Notes: generated by a model from the sequence alone, not told the origin. Counted from the first letter of the stretch, positions 18,844 to 29,258 are shown. The stretch is DNA of 64,000 nucleotides from Marinobacter similis (GCF_000830985.1 NZ_CP007151.1:1054001-1118000), one strand, 5' to 3'. Translations and numbers: made by a program.

Positions 18844-20136
18844 ATGAGCATCAAAAAACACGTGAAACTGGGCCTCTCTGCACTGGCGCTTTCCATCTCT
18901 TTTAACTCTCTAGCCGCCGAAGACCCCATCAAAGTCGGCATCCTGCACTCCCTGTCCGGCACCATGGCGATCAGTGAATCCACCCTGAAAGACACCATGC
19001 TGATGCTGATCGAAAAGCAAAACGAAGCCGGCGGCGTTCTTGGTCGTCAGCTTGAGCCAGTCGTAGTCGACCCCGCCTCCAACTGGCCGCTGTTCGCCGA
19101 GAAAGCCCGCGAGCTGCTGGCGAAAGAAGAAGTAGACGTCATCTTCGGCAACTGGACGTCTGTTTCCCGTAAGTCCGTACTGCCAGTGGTGGAAGAGCTG
19201 AACGGCCTGCTGTTCTATCCGGTTCAGTACGAAGGTGAAGAATCCTCCGAGAACGTGTTCTATACCGGCGCGGCGCCCAACCAGCAGGCGATTCCGGCGG
19301 TGGACTACCTGATGAACGACATCGGCGTTGAGCGCTGGGTTCTGGCAGGCACCGACTACGTGTACCCGCGAACCACCAACAAAATCCTCGAGACCTACCT
19401 CAAGGACAAGGGCGTGGCCGCCGACGACATCATGATCAACTACACGCCGTTTGGTCACTCCAACTGGCAGGCCATCGTCTCCGACATCAAGAAGTTCGGT
19501 AACGCCGGCAAGAAAACCGCCGTGGTATCCACCATCAACGGCGACGCCAACGTACCGTTCTACCGCGAGCTGGGTAACCAGGGCATCGACGCCGCCGACA
19601 TCCCGGTGGTTGCTTTCTCCGTGGGTGAACAAGAGCTGTCCGGTATCGACACCGGCCCATTGGTTGGCCACCTGGCCGCCTGGAACTACTTCATGAGCGT
19701 GGACAATGACGCCAACTACGACTTCATCGACGCCTGGGTTGAGTACACCGGCAACGAAGAGGCCGTCACCAACGACCCAATGGAAGCGCACTACATCGGC
19801 TTCAACATGTACGTCGAAGCGGTCAAGAAAGCGGGCACGGCTGACGTAGACGCGGTGAAAGACGCCATCATCGGTGTGAGCGTGCCGAACCTCACCGGCG
19901 GCTACGCCACTATGATGCCGAACCACCACATCACCAAACCGGTGCTGATTGGCGAAATCCAGGACAACGGCCAGTTCTCCGTGGTCTGGGAAACCGCCTC
20001 GACTGTGGCTGGCGATGCCTGGTCTGACTTCCTGCCGGGTTCAAAGGACCTGATCAGTGACTGGCGCAAGCCGCTGTTCTGCGGAAACTTCAACGTGGTT
20101 ACCGGCACCTGTGGCGGCAAGGTGGCTGCCGAGTAA
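18844..20136 (+). CDS. urtA: Urea ABC transporter substrate-binding protein
   Basis: 430 residues. The signal peptide (SIKKHVKLGLSALALSISFNSLAA) precedes a type-I periplasmic-binding fold. It binds urea and delivers it to UrtBC. Typical of UrtA are DPIKVGILHSLSGTMAISE, the VVVDPASNWPLFAEKA segment, FGNWTSVSRKSVLPVVEE, and a C-terminal CGNFNVVTGTCGG motif with two Cys. I start at ATG 18844 after AAAGGATG; an in-frame TTG at 18808 is less likely. It is the first gene of the nitrogen-regulated urt-ure operon. Confidence 0.96.
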   Translation: MSIKKHVKLGLSALALSISFNSLAAEDPIKVGILHSLSGTMAISESTLKDTMLMLIEKQNEAGGVLGRQLEPVVVDPASNWPLFAEKARELLAKEEVDVIFGNWTSVSRKSVLPVVEELNGLLFYPVQYEGEESSENVFYTGAAPNQQAIPAVDYLMNDIGVERWVLAGTDYVYPRTTNKILETYLKDKGVAADDIMINYTPFGHSNWQAIVSDIKKFGNAGKKTAVVSTINGDANVPFYRELGNQGIDAADIPVVAFSVGEQELSGIDTGPLVGHLAAWNYFMSVDNDANYDFIDAWVEYTGNEEAVTNDPMEAHYIGFNMYVEAVKKAGTADVDAVKDAIIGVSVPNLTGGYATMMPNHHITKPVLIGEIQDNGQFSVVWETASTVAGDAWSDFLPGSKDLISDWRKPLFCGNFNVVTGTCGGKVAAE

Positions 20137-20161
20137 GGCCTGAGGCCATCCGCAGCCAACT

Positions 20162-20190
20162 GCGGGCGGGGTCTCGGCTCCGCCCGCGCT
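20162..20190 (+). terminator. GC-rich hairpin between urtA and urtB (attenuator or 3' stabiliser)
   Basis: GCGGGCGG (20162-20169) and CCGCCCGC (20180-20187) form an 8-bp stem with a 10-base loop, followed by GCTTTA. A weak terminator at this position commonly lets the binding protein be made in excess over the membrane parts of an ABC importer. Confidence 0.6.
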
Positions 20191-20239
20191 TTACCACCGT
20201 TTTCGCTCCACCCTCTATTCCCAAGAACAGGACGCAACC

Positions 20240-21850
20240 ATGGGCATCTACCGACTGCTCAGCCATCTGCTGCTCGCCTGCTGTCTGCTCTGGCCCGGCT
20301 TTACCCTGGCCCAGGTGCAGTTAGAGAGAACTGAAGCTCAGCAATTACTCACCGCGCTGGCCGATTCTTCCTTTGCCGAAAAGAAAGCGGTGGTGAACCG
20401 CATCGCCGGCAGTGGCGACGACCGTGCACGTTACTGGCTGGAATCCTTCGGCGCCAACAAACTCGGGCGCATTGAAGACAGCGGCCAATTCATCATCGTG
20501 TTGTCCAACCGCGGCCGTAACTGGACCGTGGAAGACGCATTGACCAAAGAAAACCTGGGCGAGATCTCTCGCCGCGACATCGACACCATTCGCGTCAACA
20601 ACGCCCTGCGTAACGAACTCGAAGGCATCCTGTCGGTCATCGATCTTAAAAGCTCCGACGAGGATCAACGACTAACCGCCGCCCGCGCCCTCAAAGGCAG
20701 CGTGAGTGGCACCCTGGCCGAGCGCCTGCCCACACTGATTGACGAAGAGCAAAGCGCCGACGTGCAGGCCGCGCTCACCGAAGCCCTGGCCATCTACCAG
20801 GTGGAAGAGCAGGGCGACATTACCGCCGTGGCCACACTCTCCGGAAGCCTCAATTCTGAAGCTCGCGCCGCCCTGCAACAAGCCATGCGCAGCGACGATC
20901 CGGCACTTGCCGCAGCTGCTGCCAAGGCCATGGAAAGCATTGAACAGAAACTAAAGCTGAACCGCGCCGCCGAGACCCTGTATTTCGGCCTGTCTCTCGG
21001 TTCGGTGCTGGTGCTGGCGGCCATTGGCCTGGCCATCACCTTTGGTGTGATGGGCGTGATCAACATGGCTCACGGCGAGCTGATCATGCTCGGCGCCTAC
21101 ACCACCTGGGGCATGCAACAACTGCTGCCGGGCCAGCCTGGCCTGGCGCTGGTGCTGTCCATCCCCGCCGGTTTCCTGGTGGCGGCGCTGGCGGGCATCG
21201 CCATTGAACGCACCGTGATTCAGCACCTGAAAGGCCGTCCGCTGGAAACTCTTCTAGCGACCTTCGGTGTCAGCCTGATCCTGCAACAGCTGGTGCGCAC
21301 CGTGGTTTCTCCGCTCAACCGCACCGTGATCACCCCGGACTGGATGAGCGGCTCGCTGATGATCAACGAGGCCCTGTCGCTGACCCTGAACCGCCTCTAC
21401 GTGATCGGTTTCGCCCTGGTGGTGTTCGCCGGCCTGATGCTGATCATGCGCAAGACCCGGCTCGGCCTGGACGTGCGCGCCGTTACCCAGAACCGGGCCA
21501 TGGCCCGCTCCATGGGCATCAAGGCCACCAAGGTGGACATCCTTACCTTCGGCCTGGGTTCTGGCGTGGCTGGCCTGGCCGGTGTGGCCCTGTCCCAGAT
21601 CACCAACGTGGGTCCCAACCTGGGCCAGGCCTACATCATCGATTCCTTCATGGTGGTGGTGTTCGGCGGTGTGGGTAACCTCTGGGGCACTCTGCTGGCA
21701 GGCCTGTCGCTGGGCACCATCAACCAGCTTCTGGAACCCTGGGCCGGTGCGGTCCTCGCCAAGATCCTGGTACTGGTTCTGATCATCCTGTTCATTCAAA
21801 AACGCCCCCGGGGACTCTTTCCCCAGAAGGGCCGTGCGGCGGAGGGTTAA
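20240..21850 (+). CDS. urtB: Urea ABC transporter permease UrtB
   Basis: 536 residues. A cleavable signal peptide and a ~200-residue periplasmic helical domain with HEAT-like repeats precede a LivH-type permease of ~8 helices. This N-terminal extension is normal for UrtB. The permease part has GVMGVINMAHGELIMLGAY, the IERTVIQHLKGRPLETLLATFG segment, and the EAA-like VFGGVGNLWGTLLAGLSLG. ATG 20240 is the first codon after CAACC. The gene is intact and runs 3 bp into the next gene's leader. Confidence 0.95.
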   Translation: MGIYRLLSHLLLACCLLWPGFTLAQVQLERTEAQQLLTALADSSFAEKKAVVNRIAGSGDDRARYWLESFGANKLGRIEDSGQFIIVLSNRGRNWTVEDALTKENLGEISRRDIDTIRVNNALRNELEGILSVIDLKSSDEDQRLTAARALKGSVSGTLAERLPTLIDEEQSADVQAALTEALAIYQVEEQGDITAVATLSGSLNSEARAALQQAMRSDDPALAAAAAKAMESIEQKLKLNRAAETLYFGLSLGSVLVLAAIGLAITFGVMGVINMAHGELIMLGAYTTWGMQQLLPGQPGLALVLSIPAGFLVAALAGIAIERTVIQHLKGRPLETLLATFGVSLILQQLVRTVVSPLNRTVITPDWMSGSLMINEALSLTLNRLYVIGFALVVFAGLMLIMRKTRLGLDVRAVTQNRAMARSMGIKATKVDILTFGLGSGVAGLAGVALSQITNVGPNLGQAYIIDSFMVVVFGGVGNLWGTLLAGLSLGTINQLLEPWAGAVLAKILVLVLIILFIQKRPRGLFPQKGRAAEG

Positions 21851-21853
21851 GGT

Positions 21854-22974
21854 ATGTGGCTAACGCGACCTCTGCGTGAACGCTCCACGCAACTGTTCCT
21901 GGGCGTGCTGTTCGCCGCCCTGATTGTCGTCACCGCGTTGCACCTGCTGATGCCGCAGGACAGCGCACTGTATGTGAGTTCCTACACCGTCACCCTGCTG
22001 GGTAAATACCTGTGCTACGCCCTGCTGGCGGTGGCGGTGGATCTGGTCTGGGGTTACCTGGGGATTCTCAGCCTGGGCCACGGTGCCTTCTTTGCCCTCG
22101 GCGGTTACGCATGGGCATGTACCTGATGCGTCAGATTGGTGATCGCGGCGTTTACGGCGACCCGCTCCTGCCGGACTTCATGGTGTTCCTGAACTGGCAG
22201 GAACTGCCCTGGTACTGGCTCGGCTTCGACATGGCCTGGTTCGCCTTCATCATGGTGCTGCTGGCGCCGGGCCTGCTGGCCCTGGTGTTCGGCTTCCTGG
22301 CCTTCCGTTCACGGGTGACCGGGGTGTACCTCTCCATCATCACCCAGGCGCTTACCTTTGCGCTGATGCTGGCGTTCTTCCGCAACGAGATGGGCTTTGG
22401 CGGCAACAACGGCCTGACCGATTTTAAAGACCTGCTCGGCTTTGACTTGCGCACCGACGCCACCCGCCTCGGTCTGTTCCTGGCCACCGGCATCGCTCTG
22501 GCCATCGGCTACGTGATCTGCCGGGGAATTGTCACCAGCAAGCTCGGCCGGGTGAGTGTGGCTTGCCGCGACGCCGAAGCCCGCACCCGCTTCCTGGGTT
22601 ACCGGGTGGAGCGCGTGCAGCTGTTCGTGTTCGTGGTGTCCGCCATGCTGGCGGGTGTCGCCGGTGCGTTGTACGTACCGCAAGTTGGCATCATCAACCC
22701 GAGCGAATTCTCGCCGCTGTTCTCCATCGAAATCGTGGTCTGGGTCGCCCTCGGTGGTCGCGCCACCCTGTACGGCGCAGTCATTGGCGCCATCCTGGTC
22801 AACTACGGCAAAACCGTGTTCACCGGCATCATGCCGGACGCCTGGCTGTTCGCCCTCGGCGGCCTGTTTGTGCTGGTCACCGTGTTCCTGCCCAAAGGCA
22901 TTGCCGGCCTGCTGTTCGACCGTAAGAAAGCCAAGGAAGAACCCGACACCCCGGCGCAGGAGGCCACCGCATGA
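21854..22974 (+). CDS. urtC: Urea ABC transporter permease UrtC (one frameshift)
   Basis: About 373 residues of the LivM-type permease family, partner of UrtB. The first part (LLMPQDSALYVSSYTVTLLGKYLCY, then DLVWGYLGILSLGHGAFFALGGYA) is in one frame. At ~22111 the frame changes, and one base restores GGYA-MGMYLMRQIGDRG. The rest has FRNEMGFGGNNGLTDFKDLLG, the signature of UrtC, then ARTRFLGYRVERVQLFVF and VWVALGGRATLYGAVIGAILVN. The stop codon overlaps the urtD start. Confidence 0.94.
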
Positions 22975-23794
22975 GCATTTTGCAGCAGCTGACCAACCGC
23001 GACCAGGTGTTCGACTTCCTGGCACCGGAAGTCTCACCGGTGGACGTGCGCCACGGCCCCATCCTGTATCTGGAAGACGTGAGCGTGAGCTTCGATGCTT
23101 TAAGGCCATCAATAACCTAAATCTCACCATCGACGACGGCGAACTTCGCTGCATCATCGGCCCCAACGGCGCGGGCAAAACCACCATGATGGACATCATC
23201 ACCGGCAAAACCCGCCCGGACACCGGCTCGGTGTGGTTCGGCAGCCGCCACAACCTGCTCACCAAGAGCGAGCCGGACATCGCCTCCCTCGGCATCGGCC
23301 GCAAGTTCCAGAAACCCACGGTGTTTGAAGCCCTCACCGTGTTCGAAAACCTGGAACTGGCGATGGCTGCCGACAAGCGTGTGTTCCCGACACTCACCGC
23401 CATCATGAAACCGGAATACCGGGACCGTATCGACGAAGTGGTGGAAATGATCGGCCTGAAGGACCTGCGCGGCGCGCCCGCCGGCATCCTCTCCCACGGC
23501 CAGAAGCAGTGGCTGGAAATCGGCATGCTGCTGATGCAACGGCCCCGGCTGCTGCTGGTGGATGAGCCGGTAGCTGGAATGACCGAGCAGGAAATGGAAC
23601 GCACCGCCGAACTGCTCACCAGCCTCGCCGGCAAACAGTCGGTAGTGGTGGTGGAGCACGACATGGGCTTTGTGCGCTCCATTGCGCGCCAGGTCACCGT
23701 GCTGCACCAGGGCAGCGTGCTGGCGGAAGGCACCATGGACCAGGTCTCCAACGACCCGGAAGTGATCAAGGTGTATCTCGGGGAGGAGGCGTAA
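22971..23794 (+). CDS. urtD: Urea ABC transporter ATPase UrtD (one frameshift)
   Basis: About 274 residues of the LivG-like ATPase family that powers urea uptake. The N terminus reads from ATG 22971 (overlapping the urtC stop) to VSVSFD. The frame then changes at ~23098 and one G restores SFDGFKAINNLNLTIDDGE. Walker A is GPNGAGKTT, the signature is LSHGQKQWLEIGM, and Walker B is LLLVDEPVAGMTEQE, followed by the H-loop VVEHDMGFVR. The stop codon overlaps the urtE start (TAATG). Confidence 0.95.
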
Positions 23795-24510
23795 TGTCCA
23801 GTGACAACCTGATGCTGAAAGTCGACAAGCTCAACCAGTACTACGGCGAGAGCCACACCCTCTGGGATCTGGAACTGGACGTACCCCAGGGCCAGTGCAC
23901 CTGCGTGATGGGCCGCAACGGCGTGGGCAAAACCACGCTGATGAAATGCATCATGGGCGAGGAAAGCGTGAAAAACGGTTCCCTGGAATTCGCCCAGGAC
24001 GTGGAACTCACCCAGAAGAAAATCGAAGACCGCTCCCGCCTCGGCATCGGCTACGTGCCCCAGGGCCGGCAGATCTTCCCGCTACTGACGGTGGAAGAAA
24101 ATCTGCGCACCGGCCTGGCCGTGCGCAAAGACGGCAGCAAGAAAATTCCCGAGCGCATCTACGAGCTGTTCCCGGTATTGAAAGAAATGAGACACCGCCG
24201 CGGCGGCGACCTCTCCGGCGGTCAGCAACAGCAACTGGCCATTGGCCGGGCCTTGGTGATCGAACCGCGCCTGCTGATCCTGGACGAGCCGGGGGAGGGC
24301 ATCCAGCCCAACATCGTCGCCCAGATTGGCGAGGTCATCCGCAAGCTGATCAAAGAAGACGGCCTGACCGTGTTGCTGGTGGAGCAGAAACTGCCCTTCG
24401 CCCGCAAATACGCCGACCGCTTCGCCATTCTCGACCGCGGCCGCCGGGTGGCCGAAGGCGAAATTGCCGGGCTCACCGATGAACTCATCAAGAAGCACCT
24501 GACGGTATGA
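23794..24510 (+). CDS. urtE: Urea ABC transporter ATPase UrtE
   Basis: 238 residues of the LivF-like ATPase family, partner of UrtD. It opens with LKVDKLNQYYGESHTLWDLEL, as usual for UrtE. Walker A is GRNGVGKTTLMKCIMG, the signature is LSGGQQQQLAIGRAL, Walker B is LLILDEPGEGIQPN, and the switch is VLLVEQKLPFARK. Intact. Its stop overlaps the ureD start in ATGA, so uptake and urease genes form one transcription unit. Confidence 0.96.
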   Translation: MSSDNLMLKVDKLNQYYGESHTLWDLELDVPQGQCTCVMGRNGVGKTTLMKCIMGEESVKNGSLEFAQDVELTQKKIEDRSRLGIGYVPQGRQIFPLLTVEENLRTGLAVRKDGSKKIPERIYELFPVLKEMRHRRGGDLSGGQQQQLAIGRALVIEPRLLILDEPGEGIQPNIVAQIGEVIRKLIKEDGLTVLLVEQKLPFARKYADRFAILDRGRRVAEGEIAGLTDELIKKHLTV

Positions 24511-25413
24511 CGGTCTTTCAGCGCATAGAGCCCAAAGATGGCACCGCGCCCGATTCCGGCCACTGCTTCGACGCCGGCCGGCGCTGGGCTGCGTCCATCG
24601 AGCTGGGCTTCCAGCTGCGCCCGGACGGCGACAACACCGCCACCCGCATGACCGGCATTAGCCACCAGGGACCTTTGCGAGTGCAGCGGCCGTTTTACCC
24701 GGAGCCGGAACGGTTGCTGCCACGTGTACCTGCTGCACCCACCGGGTGGACTGGTCAGCGGCGATGCCCTGAGCATCGAGGCCCAGGTAGGCGAGGGCGC
24801 CCACACCCTGCTGACCACGCCTGCGGCCGCCAAACTCTACAAAGCCGACAGCCACGGCGTAGCCTGGGCCCAGCACACCAAACTCACGGTCGCCAAGGGC
24901 GGCATTCTCGAATACCTGCCCCAGGAAACCCTGGCCTTCGACGGCTCCCGGGGCGAACAGACCACCACCATCGAACTGGAAACCGGCGCCAAATGCCTGG
25001 GCTGGGAAATCCTCGCCCTCGGCCGCCCGGCCAGCGATCTGCCGTTCGTTACCGGGCATCTGGAACAGAAGTTCCGCCTGCTCATGGACGGCCGCCCTTT
25101 ATGGCTGGAACGCCAACCCATGGACCCGGCCCACCCCAGATTCAAAGGCCACTGGGGCCAGGGCGGCGCCACCGTGCAGGCCACCTTGTGGGTAGTGGGC
25201 CTGGACGACGAAGCCGGCGCCATCGAAGCACTCAGAGAAACCCTGCCCGAAAACCACCGCTGGGCCGTTACCCGGCGCCGCGGCGTGGTGCTGCTGCGCT
25301 ACCTGGGGCAGGAACGCAACGAAGCCTGGGCCCTGTGCCAACAAGCCTGGGAACTGCTCCGACCAAGGCTCACCGGGCTGCCGGCGAGCGTGCCCAGAAT
25401 CTGGCTGACCTGA
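24507..25413 (+). CDS. ureD: Urease accessory protein UreD (one frameshift)
   Basis: About 302 residues. UreD, with UreF and UreG, forms the scaffold that loads nickel into the apo-urease. The N terminus has RRWAASIELGFQLR and GPLRVQRPFYPE. The frame changes at ~24715, where one base restores the conserved CHVYLLHPPGGLVSGD. Further conserved segments are AHTLLTTPAAAKLYK, LEYLPQETLAFDGS and LLMDGRPLWLERQ. The start overlaps urtE. The break point lies in a conserved core segment, which argues for a read error. Confidence 0.93.
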
Positions 25414-25467
25414 ACGCGACCAAAAAAAAGCTTAAGAGTTAAAAGCGATTAACGAGAGTAACGACTG

Positions 25468-25770
25468 ATGGAACTGACCCCCAGAGACAAAGACAAGCTG
25501 ATGCTGTTCACCGCAGCCCTGCTCGCCGAACGCCGCAAGGCCAAGGGCCTCAAGCTGAACTACCCGGAAGCCGTGGCCTTGATCAGCGCCGAAATCATGG
25601 AAGGCGCCCGCGAAGGCCGCAGCGTGGCTGACATGATGACCGCCGGCACCAAAGTGCTCACCCGTGAAGACGTCATGGAAGGGGTGGCCGAAATGGTGGA
25701 TGAAGTGCAGGTAGAAGCCACTTTCCCAGACGGTACGAAACTCGTCACCGTCCACAACCCGATAGTGTAA
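25468..25770 (+). CDS. ureA: Urease gamma subunit
   Basis: 100 residues, full length for UreA. It starts [21 protein letters not shown], with the family segments [41 protein letters not shown] and [18 protein letters not shown]. It packs against UreB and UreC in the cytoplasmic (alpha-beta-gamma)3 enzyme. ATG follows GAGAGTAACG. It lies 54 bp after ureD and 10 bp before ureB. Confidence 0.97.
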   Translation: MELTPRDKDKLMLFTAALLAERRKAKGLKLNYPEAVALISAEIMEGAREGRSVADMMTAGTKVLTREDVMEGVAEMVDEVQVEATFPDGTKLVTVHNPIV

Positions 25771-25780
25771 GGAGCCCGCC

Positions 25781-26098
25781 ATGATCCCCGGTGAATACCA
25801 CCTCAAAGACGGCGACATCGAACTCTGCGCCGGCCTCGAGAGAATTCAGATCGAAGTCGCCAACACCGGCGACCGCCCTGTGCAGATCGGCTCCCACTAC
25901 CACTTCGCCGAAGCCAACCCGGCCCTGACGTTTGATCGCGCCAAAGCCCGCGGCTACCGCCTCGACGTCGCCGCTGGCACTGCCATCCGTTTCGAACCAG
26001 GCCAAAGTCGCGAAGTCACCCTGATTCCATTCAGCGGTAGCCGGAAGATCTATGGTTTCAGAGCTGAAGTCATGGGCCCGCTGGACTCCACGAAATGA
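25781..26098 (+). CDS. ureB: Urease beta subunit
   Basis: 105 residues, full length. The start [17 protein letters not shown] has an extra Cys relative to many homologues. The core [22 protein letters not shown], the [17 protein letters not shown] turn and the SGSRKIYGF motif are all conserved. It is separated from ureC by a structured repeat of ~110 bp, an unusual interruption in an otherwise compact operon. Confidence 0.97.
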   Translation: MIPGEYHLKDGDIELCAGLERIQIEVANTGDRPVQIGSHYHFAEANPALTFDRAKARGYRLDVAAGTAIRFEPGQSREVTLIPFSGSRKIYGFRAEVMGPLDSTK

Positions 26099-26105
26099 CT
26101 TCGGG

Positions 26106-26213
26106 GAGCGAGTGGGAATTACTTTCCGAAACTGTGCGGAGCCATGGATGGCGGAGCTCAAGCGCCACATGGATGCGCTTGAGCGGGTTTCGGAAAGTAA
26201 TTGTCACTTGCTC
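26106..26213. repeat. Structured palindromic repeat between ureB and ureC
   Basis: Nested inverted repeats. The outer arms are GAGCGAGTGGGAATTACTTT... (26106-26132) and GTTTCGGAAAGTAATT...CTTGCTC (26187-26213). The inner stem is GCTCAAGCGC (26156-26165) / GCGCTTGAGC (26175-26184) with a CACATGGAT loop. The shape resembles small mobile palindromes scattered between genes. It carries no ORF. In the mRNA it would form a strong stem, so it may set the ureB:ureC ratio. Confidence 0.8.
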
Positions 26214-26243
26214 TCGCACCCAGAATAAGGAAAGAGGCACAGC

Positions 26244-27945
26244 ATGAAAATCACCAGACAAGCCTACGCCGACATGTACGGCCCGACAGTCGGCGACCGC
26301 GTAAGACTCGGCGACACTGATCTTTGGATCGAAGTGGAAAGCGACAGCACCCACTACGGCGACGAAGTAAAATTCGGCGGAGGCAAAGTCATCCGCGATG
26401 GCATGGGCCAAAGCCAGCTGGCAGACGACACCGTAATGGACACCGTCATCACCAACGCCTGATCCTAGACTGGTGGGGCATCGTCAAAGCCGACGTCGGC
26501 CTCCAGAACGGCCGCATCGCCGCCATCGGCAAAGCCGGCAACCCTGACACCCAGCCAGACGTTACCATCGTCATCGGCCCCGGCACCGAAATCATCGCCG
26601 GTGAGGGCAAAATCCTCACCGCCGGCGGCATCGACGCCCACATCCACTTCATCTGCCCGCAGCAGGTCGAAGAAGCCCTGATGAGTGGTGTAACCACCAT
26701 GCTCGGCGGCGGCACCGGCCCGGCCACCGGCAGCAACGCCACCACCTGCACCCCGGGTGCCTGGCACATGGGTAAAATGCTGCAAGCCGTAGACTCCCTG
26801 CCCATGAACATCGGCTTCCTCGGCAAAGGCAACGCCTCCCTGCCGGAAGCCCTGGAACTGCAAATCCAGGCCGGCGCCATCGGCCTCAAACTGCACGAAG
26901 ACTGGGGCACAACGCCAGCCAGCATCGACAACTGCCTCACCGTGGCCGACAAGTACGACGTGCAGGTGGCCATCCACACCGACACCCTGAACGAATCCGG
27001 CTTCGTGGAAGACACCCTGGCTGCGTTCAAAGAACGCTGCATCCACACCTACCACACCGAAGGCGCCGGCGGCGGCCACGCACCCGACATCATCACCGCC
27101 TGCTCCAAGGATTACGTACTGCCGTCGTCCACCAACCCGACCCGGCCCTACACCGTGAACACCATCGACGAACACCTCGACATGCTGATGGTGTGCCACC
27201 ACCTGGACCCCAACATCCCGGAAGACGTCGCCTTCGCCGACTCCCGCATTCGCCGCGAGACCATCGCCGCTGAAGACATCCTCCATGACCTGGGCGTGAT
27301 CTCCATGATCGCCTCCGATTCCCAGGCCATGGGCCGGGTGGGCGAAGTGGTGTGCCGCACCTGGCAGACCGCCCACAAGATGAAACAGCAGCGCGGCCTG
27401 CTGCCGGAAGACGAAGCCCTGGGCGCCGACAACCTGCGCGCCAAGCGCTACATCGCCAAGTACACCATCAACCCCGCTATCACCCACGGCATCGGCCACG
27501 AAGTGGGCTCGGTGGAAGTGGGCAAACTGGCGGACCTGGTGTTGTGGAGCCCGGCCTTCTTCGGTGTGAAACCCGCCGTGATTCTGAAGGGCGGCATGAT
27601 CGCCGCCGCGCCCATGGGCGACCCGAACGCTCCATACCCACGCCCCAGCCGGTGCACTACCGCCCGATGTTTGGCGCCTTCGGCAAAGCCGCCAGTGCCA
27701 CCCGCCTGAGCTTTGTCAGCCAGGCCGCCATCGATGCCGGTATCAAGGAAAAGCTGGGGCTGGATAGCCGCCTGTCCGCCTGCAAAGGCGTTCGCACCGT
27801 GCGCAAGGGCGATATGAAACTGAATGCCGAATGCCCGCACATCACCGTAGACCCGCAAACCTACGAAGTGCACGCCGACGGCGAACTGCTTACCTGCGAG
27901 CCTGCGACCGAATTGCCGCTGGCCCAGCGTTACCACCTTTTTTAA
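26244..27945 (+). CDS. ureC: Urease alpha subunit (two frameshifts)
   Basis: About 567 residues, the normal length, once frame changes at ~26460 and ~27628 are joined. It is the catalytic subunit with the di-nickel site. Visible are the start [21 protein letters not shown], the HIHF nickel-ligand pair in [12 protein letters not shown], the carbamylated lysine in [11 protein letters not shown], the mobile-flap Cys-His segment MVCHHLD, and [11 protein letters not shown] near the end. Both breaks fall in conserved segments (VITNALILDWWG and [19 protein letters not shown]). That makes real loss of function unlikely, given the intact accessory genes. ATG 26244 follows AAGGAAAGAGGC. Confidence 0.95.
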
Positions 27946-27977
27946 AAACACAGCTCATGGCTGCTTTAGGAGCCCAC

Positions 27978-28541
27978 ATGCTTGAACTTACCCAACGGGT
28001 CGGCCCGGTAGAAACCGCTGAAATCCACGACCACCTCACGCTGCCATTCGAGCTGCGAATGCGCGGTCGCCTGCGGGCGAAAACCGACACCGGCTACGAC
28101 GTCGGCCTGTTCCTCGATCGCGGCCAGGTATTGCGCGAAGGCGCCTTCCTGCAGGCCGAAACCGGCGAGATCGTCCGAATTCGCGCCGCCGATGAGCCGG
28201 TGGTTACAGCCCGCATCGAACCCGGCCTGGGCCTGGCGAGATTGTGCTATCACCTCGGCAACCGCCACGTGTCCCTCGCAATAGGCAGCGACGACAGCGC
28301 CGTTGATGGAAAAACCGGTTGGGTCCGCTTCCCGCCCGATCACGTGCTGGAAGAGCTGGCCGAGCGCCTGGGCGCCACCCTGGAACACCACCGAGCGCCA
28401 TTCGATCCGGAACCCGGTGCCTATGCCCAAGCCGGGCAGGGCGAGCATTCCCATTCACACGGGCATAGCCACTCTCATAGTCAGTCTCACAGCCACTCGC
28501 ACAGCCATGGCCACGGCAATGACCACACTCACTCTCACTGA
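27978..28541 (+). CDS. ureE: Urease accessory protein UreE (nickel chaperone)
   Basis: 187 residues. UreE binds nickel and hands it to UreG. An N-terminal peptide-binding domain (LPFELRMRGRLRAKTDTGYDVGLFL) is followed by the metal-binding domain with CYHLGNRH and FPPDHVLEELAERLG. The tail, from ~28440, is an unusually long stretch of His-Ser repeats plus GHGNDH, like the His-rich tails of Klebsiella UreE. The start ATG 27978 has GGAG eight bases before it; more upstream codons in this frame overlap ureC. The His tail overlaps the ureF start. Confidence 0.95.
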   Translation: MLELTQRVGPVETAEIHDHLTLPFELRMRGRLRAKTDTGYDVGLFLDRGQVLREGAFLQAETGEIVRIRAADEPVVTARIEPGLGLARLCYHLGNRHVSLAIGSDDSAVDGKTGWVRFPPDHVLEELAERLGATLEHHRAPFDPEPGAYAQAGQGEHSHSHGHSHSHSQSHSHSHSHGHGNDHTHSH

Positions 28542-29226
28542 CAGCAGCCAAACCGCCGTGGGCGACCTGGCCTTGCTGGGCCTGCTGCAACTGGTCAGCC
28601 CCGCGCTGCCCATTGGCGCCTTTGCCTGGTCTCAGGGTTTGGAAAGCGCCTTTGAGCTGGGCTGGGTGACCAATGAGAACGAACTTGGTGACTGGCTGGA
28701 AGGCGTTCTGGAAGACGGCCTGACCCAATGCGAACTGCCGCTTCTGGTACGCCTGCAACAGGCCTGGGCCAACCACGATGGCAGCATGGTAGCCGAGTGG
28801 AACGACTGGCTGCACGCCACCCGGGAAACCGCCGAACTGGTGGACGAAGACCTGCGCCTGGGTGCCGCCCTGGTGCGCCTGCTCGGCAGCCTGGAACTGC
28901 TGCCGGAAGAAGGCCTGCTGCCCAAAGACCCCGGCTACGTCACCCTGTTTGCCTGGGCCGCCAACGTGCGAACCGTGCCCGCCCGGCAGACCCTGCTCGG
29001 CTTCGCCTGGGCCTGGCTGGAAAACCAGCTGGCCGTGGCGTGCAAAGCCATGCCCCTGGGCCACACCGCCGCCCAGCGCCTGACCGAGCGGCTGCGCCCC
29101 AAACTGGTGATGGCGGTGGACCACGCCTTACAGAAAGAAGATCACGAACTTGGCCCGGTACTGCCCGGCCTGGCGCTCGGCAGCGCCCTGCACGAAACCC
29201 AGTATTCACGGCTTTTCAGAAGCTGA
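28519..29226 (+). CDS. ureF: Urease accessory protein UreF
   Basis: About 235 residues, all-helical. It belongs to the UreD-UreF-UreG nickel-loading complex. The core begins LLGLLQLVSPALPIGAFAWSQ, followed by LESAFELGWV and WNDWLHATRETAELV. The end has LALGSALHETQYSRLFRS. ATG 28519 is chosen; ATG 28507, four codons upstream, is equally possible, and both lie inside the His-rich tail of ureE. There is no clear Shine-Dalgarno, so translation is probably coupled to ureE. Confidence 0.93.
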   Translation: MTTLTLTDSSQTAVGDLALLGLLQLVSPALPIGAFAWSQGLESAFELGWVTNENELGDWLEGVLEDGLTQCELPLLVRLQQAWANHDGSMVAEWNDWLHATRETAELVDEDLRLGAALVRLLGSLELLPEEGLLPKDPGYVTLFAWAANVRTVPARQTLLGFAWAWLENQLAVACKAMPLGHTAAQRLTERLRPKLVMAVDHALQKEDHELGPVLPGLALGSALHETQYSRLFRS

Positions 29227-29258
29227 ATTACTAAAGAACAGAAACAGGAGAACACGCC

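Noticed and set aside
24507..25442. A 311-residue Pro/Arg-rich protein in the ureD region
   Set aside because: Only its first ~70 residues are UreD-like; after ~24715 it is the wrong frame of ureD, as shown by composition.
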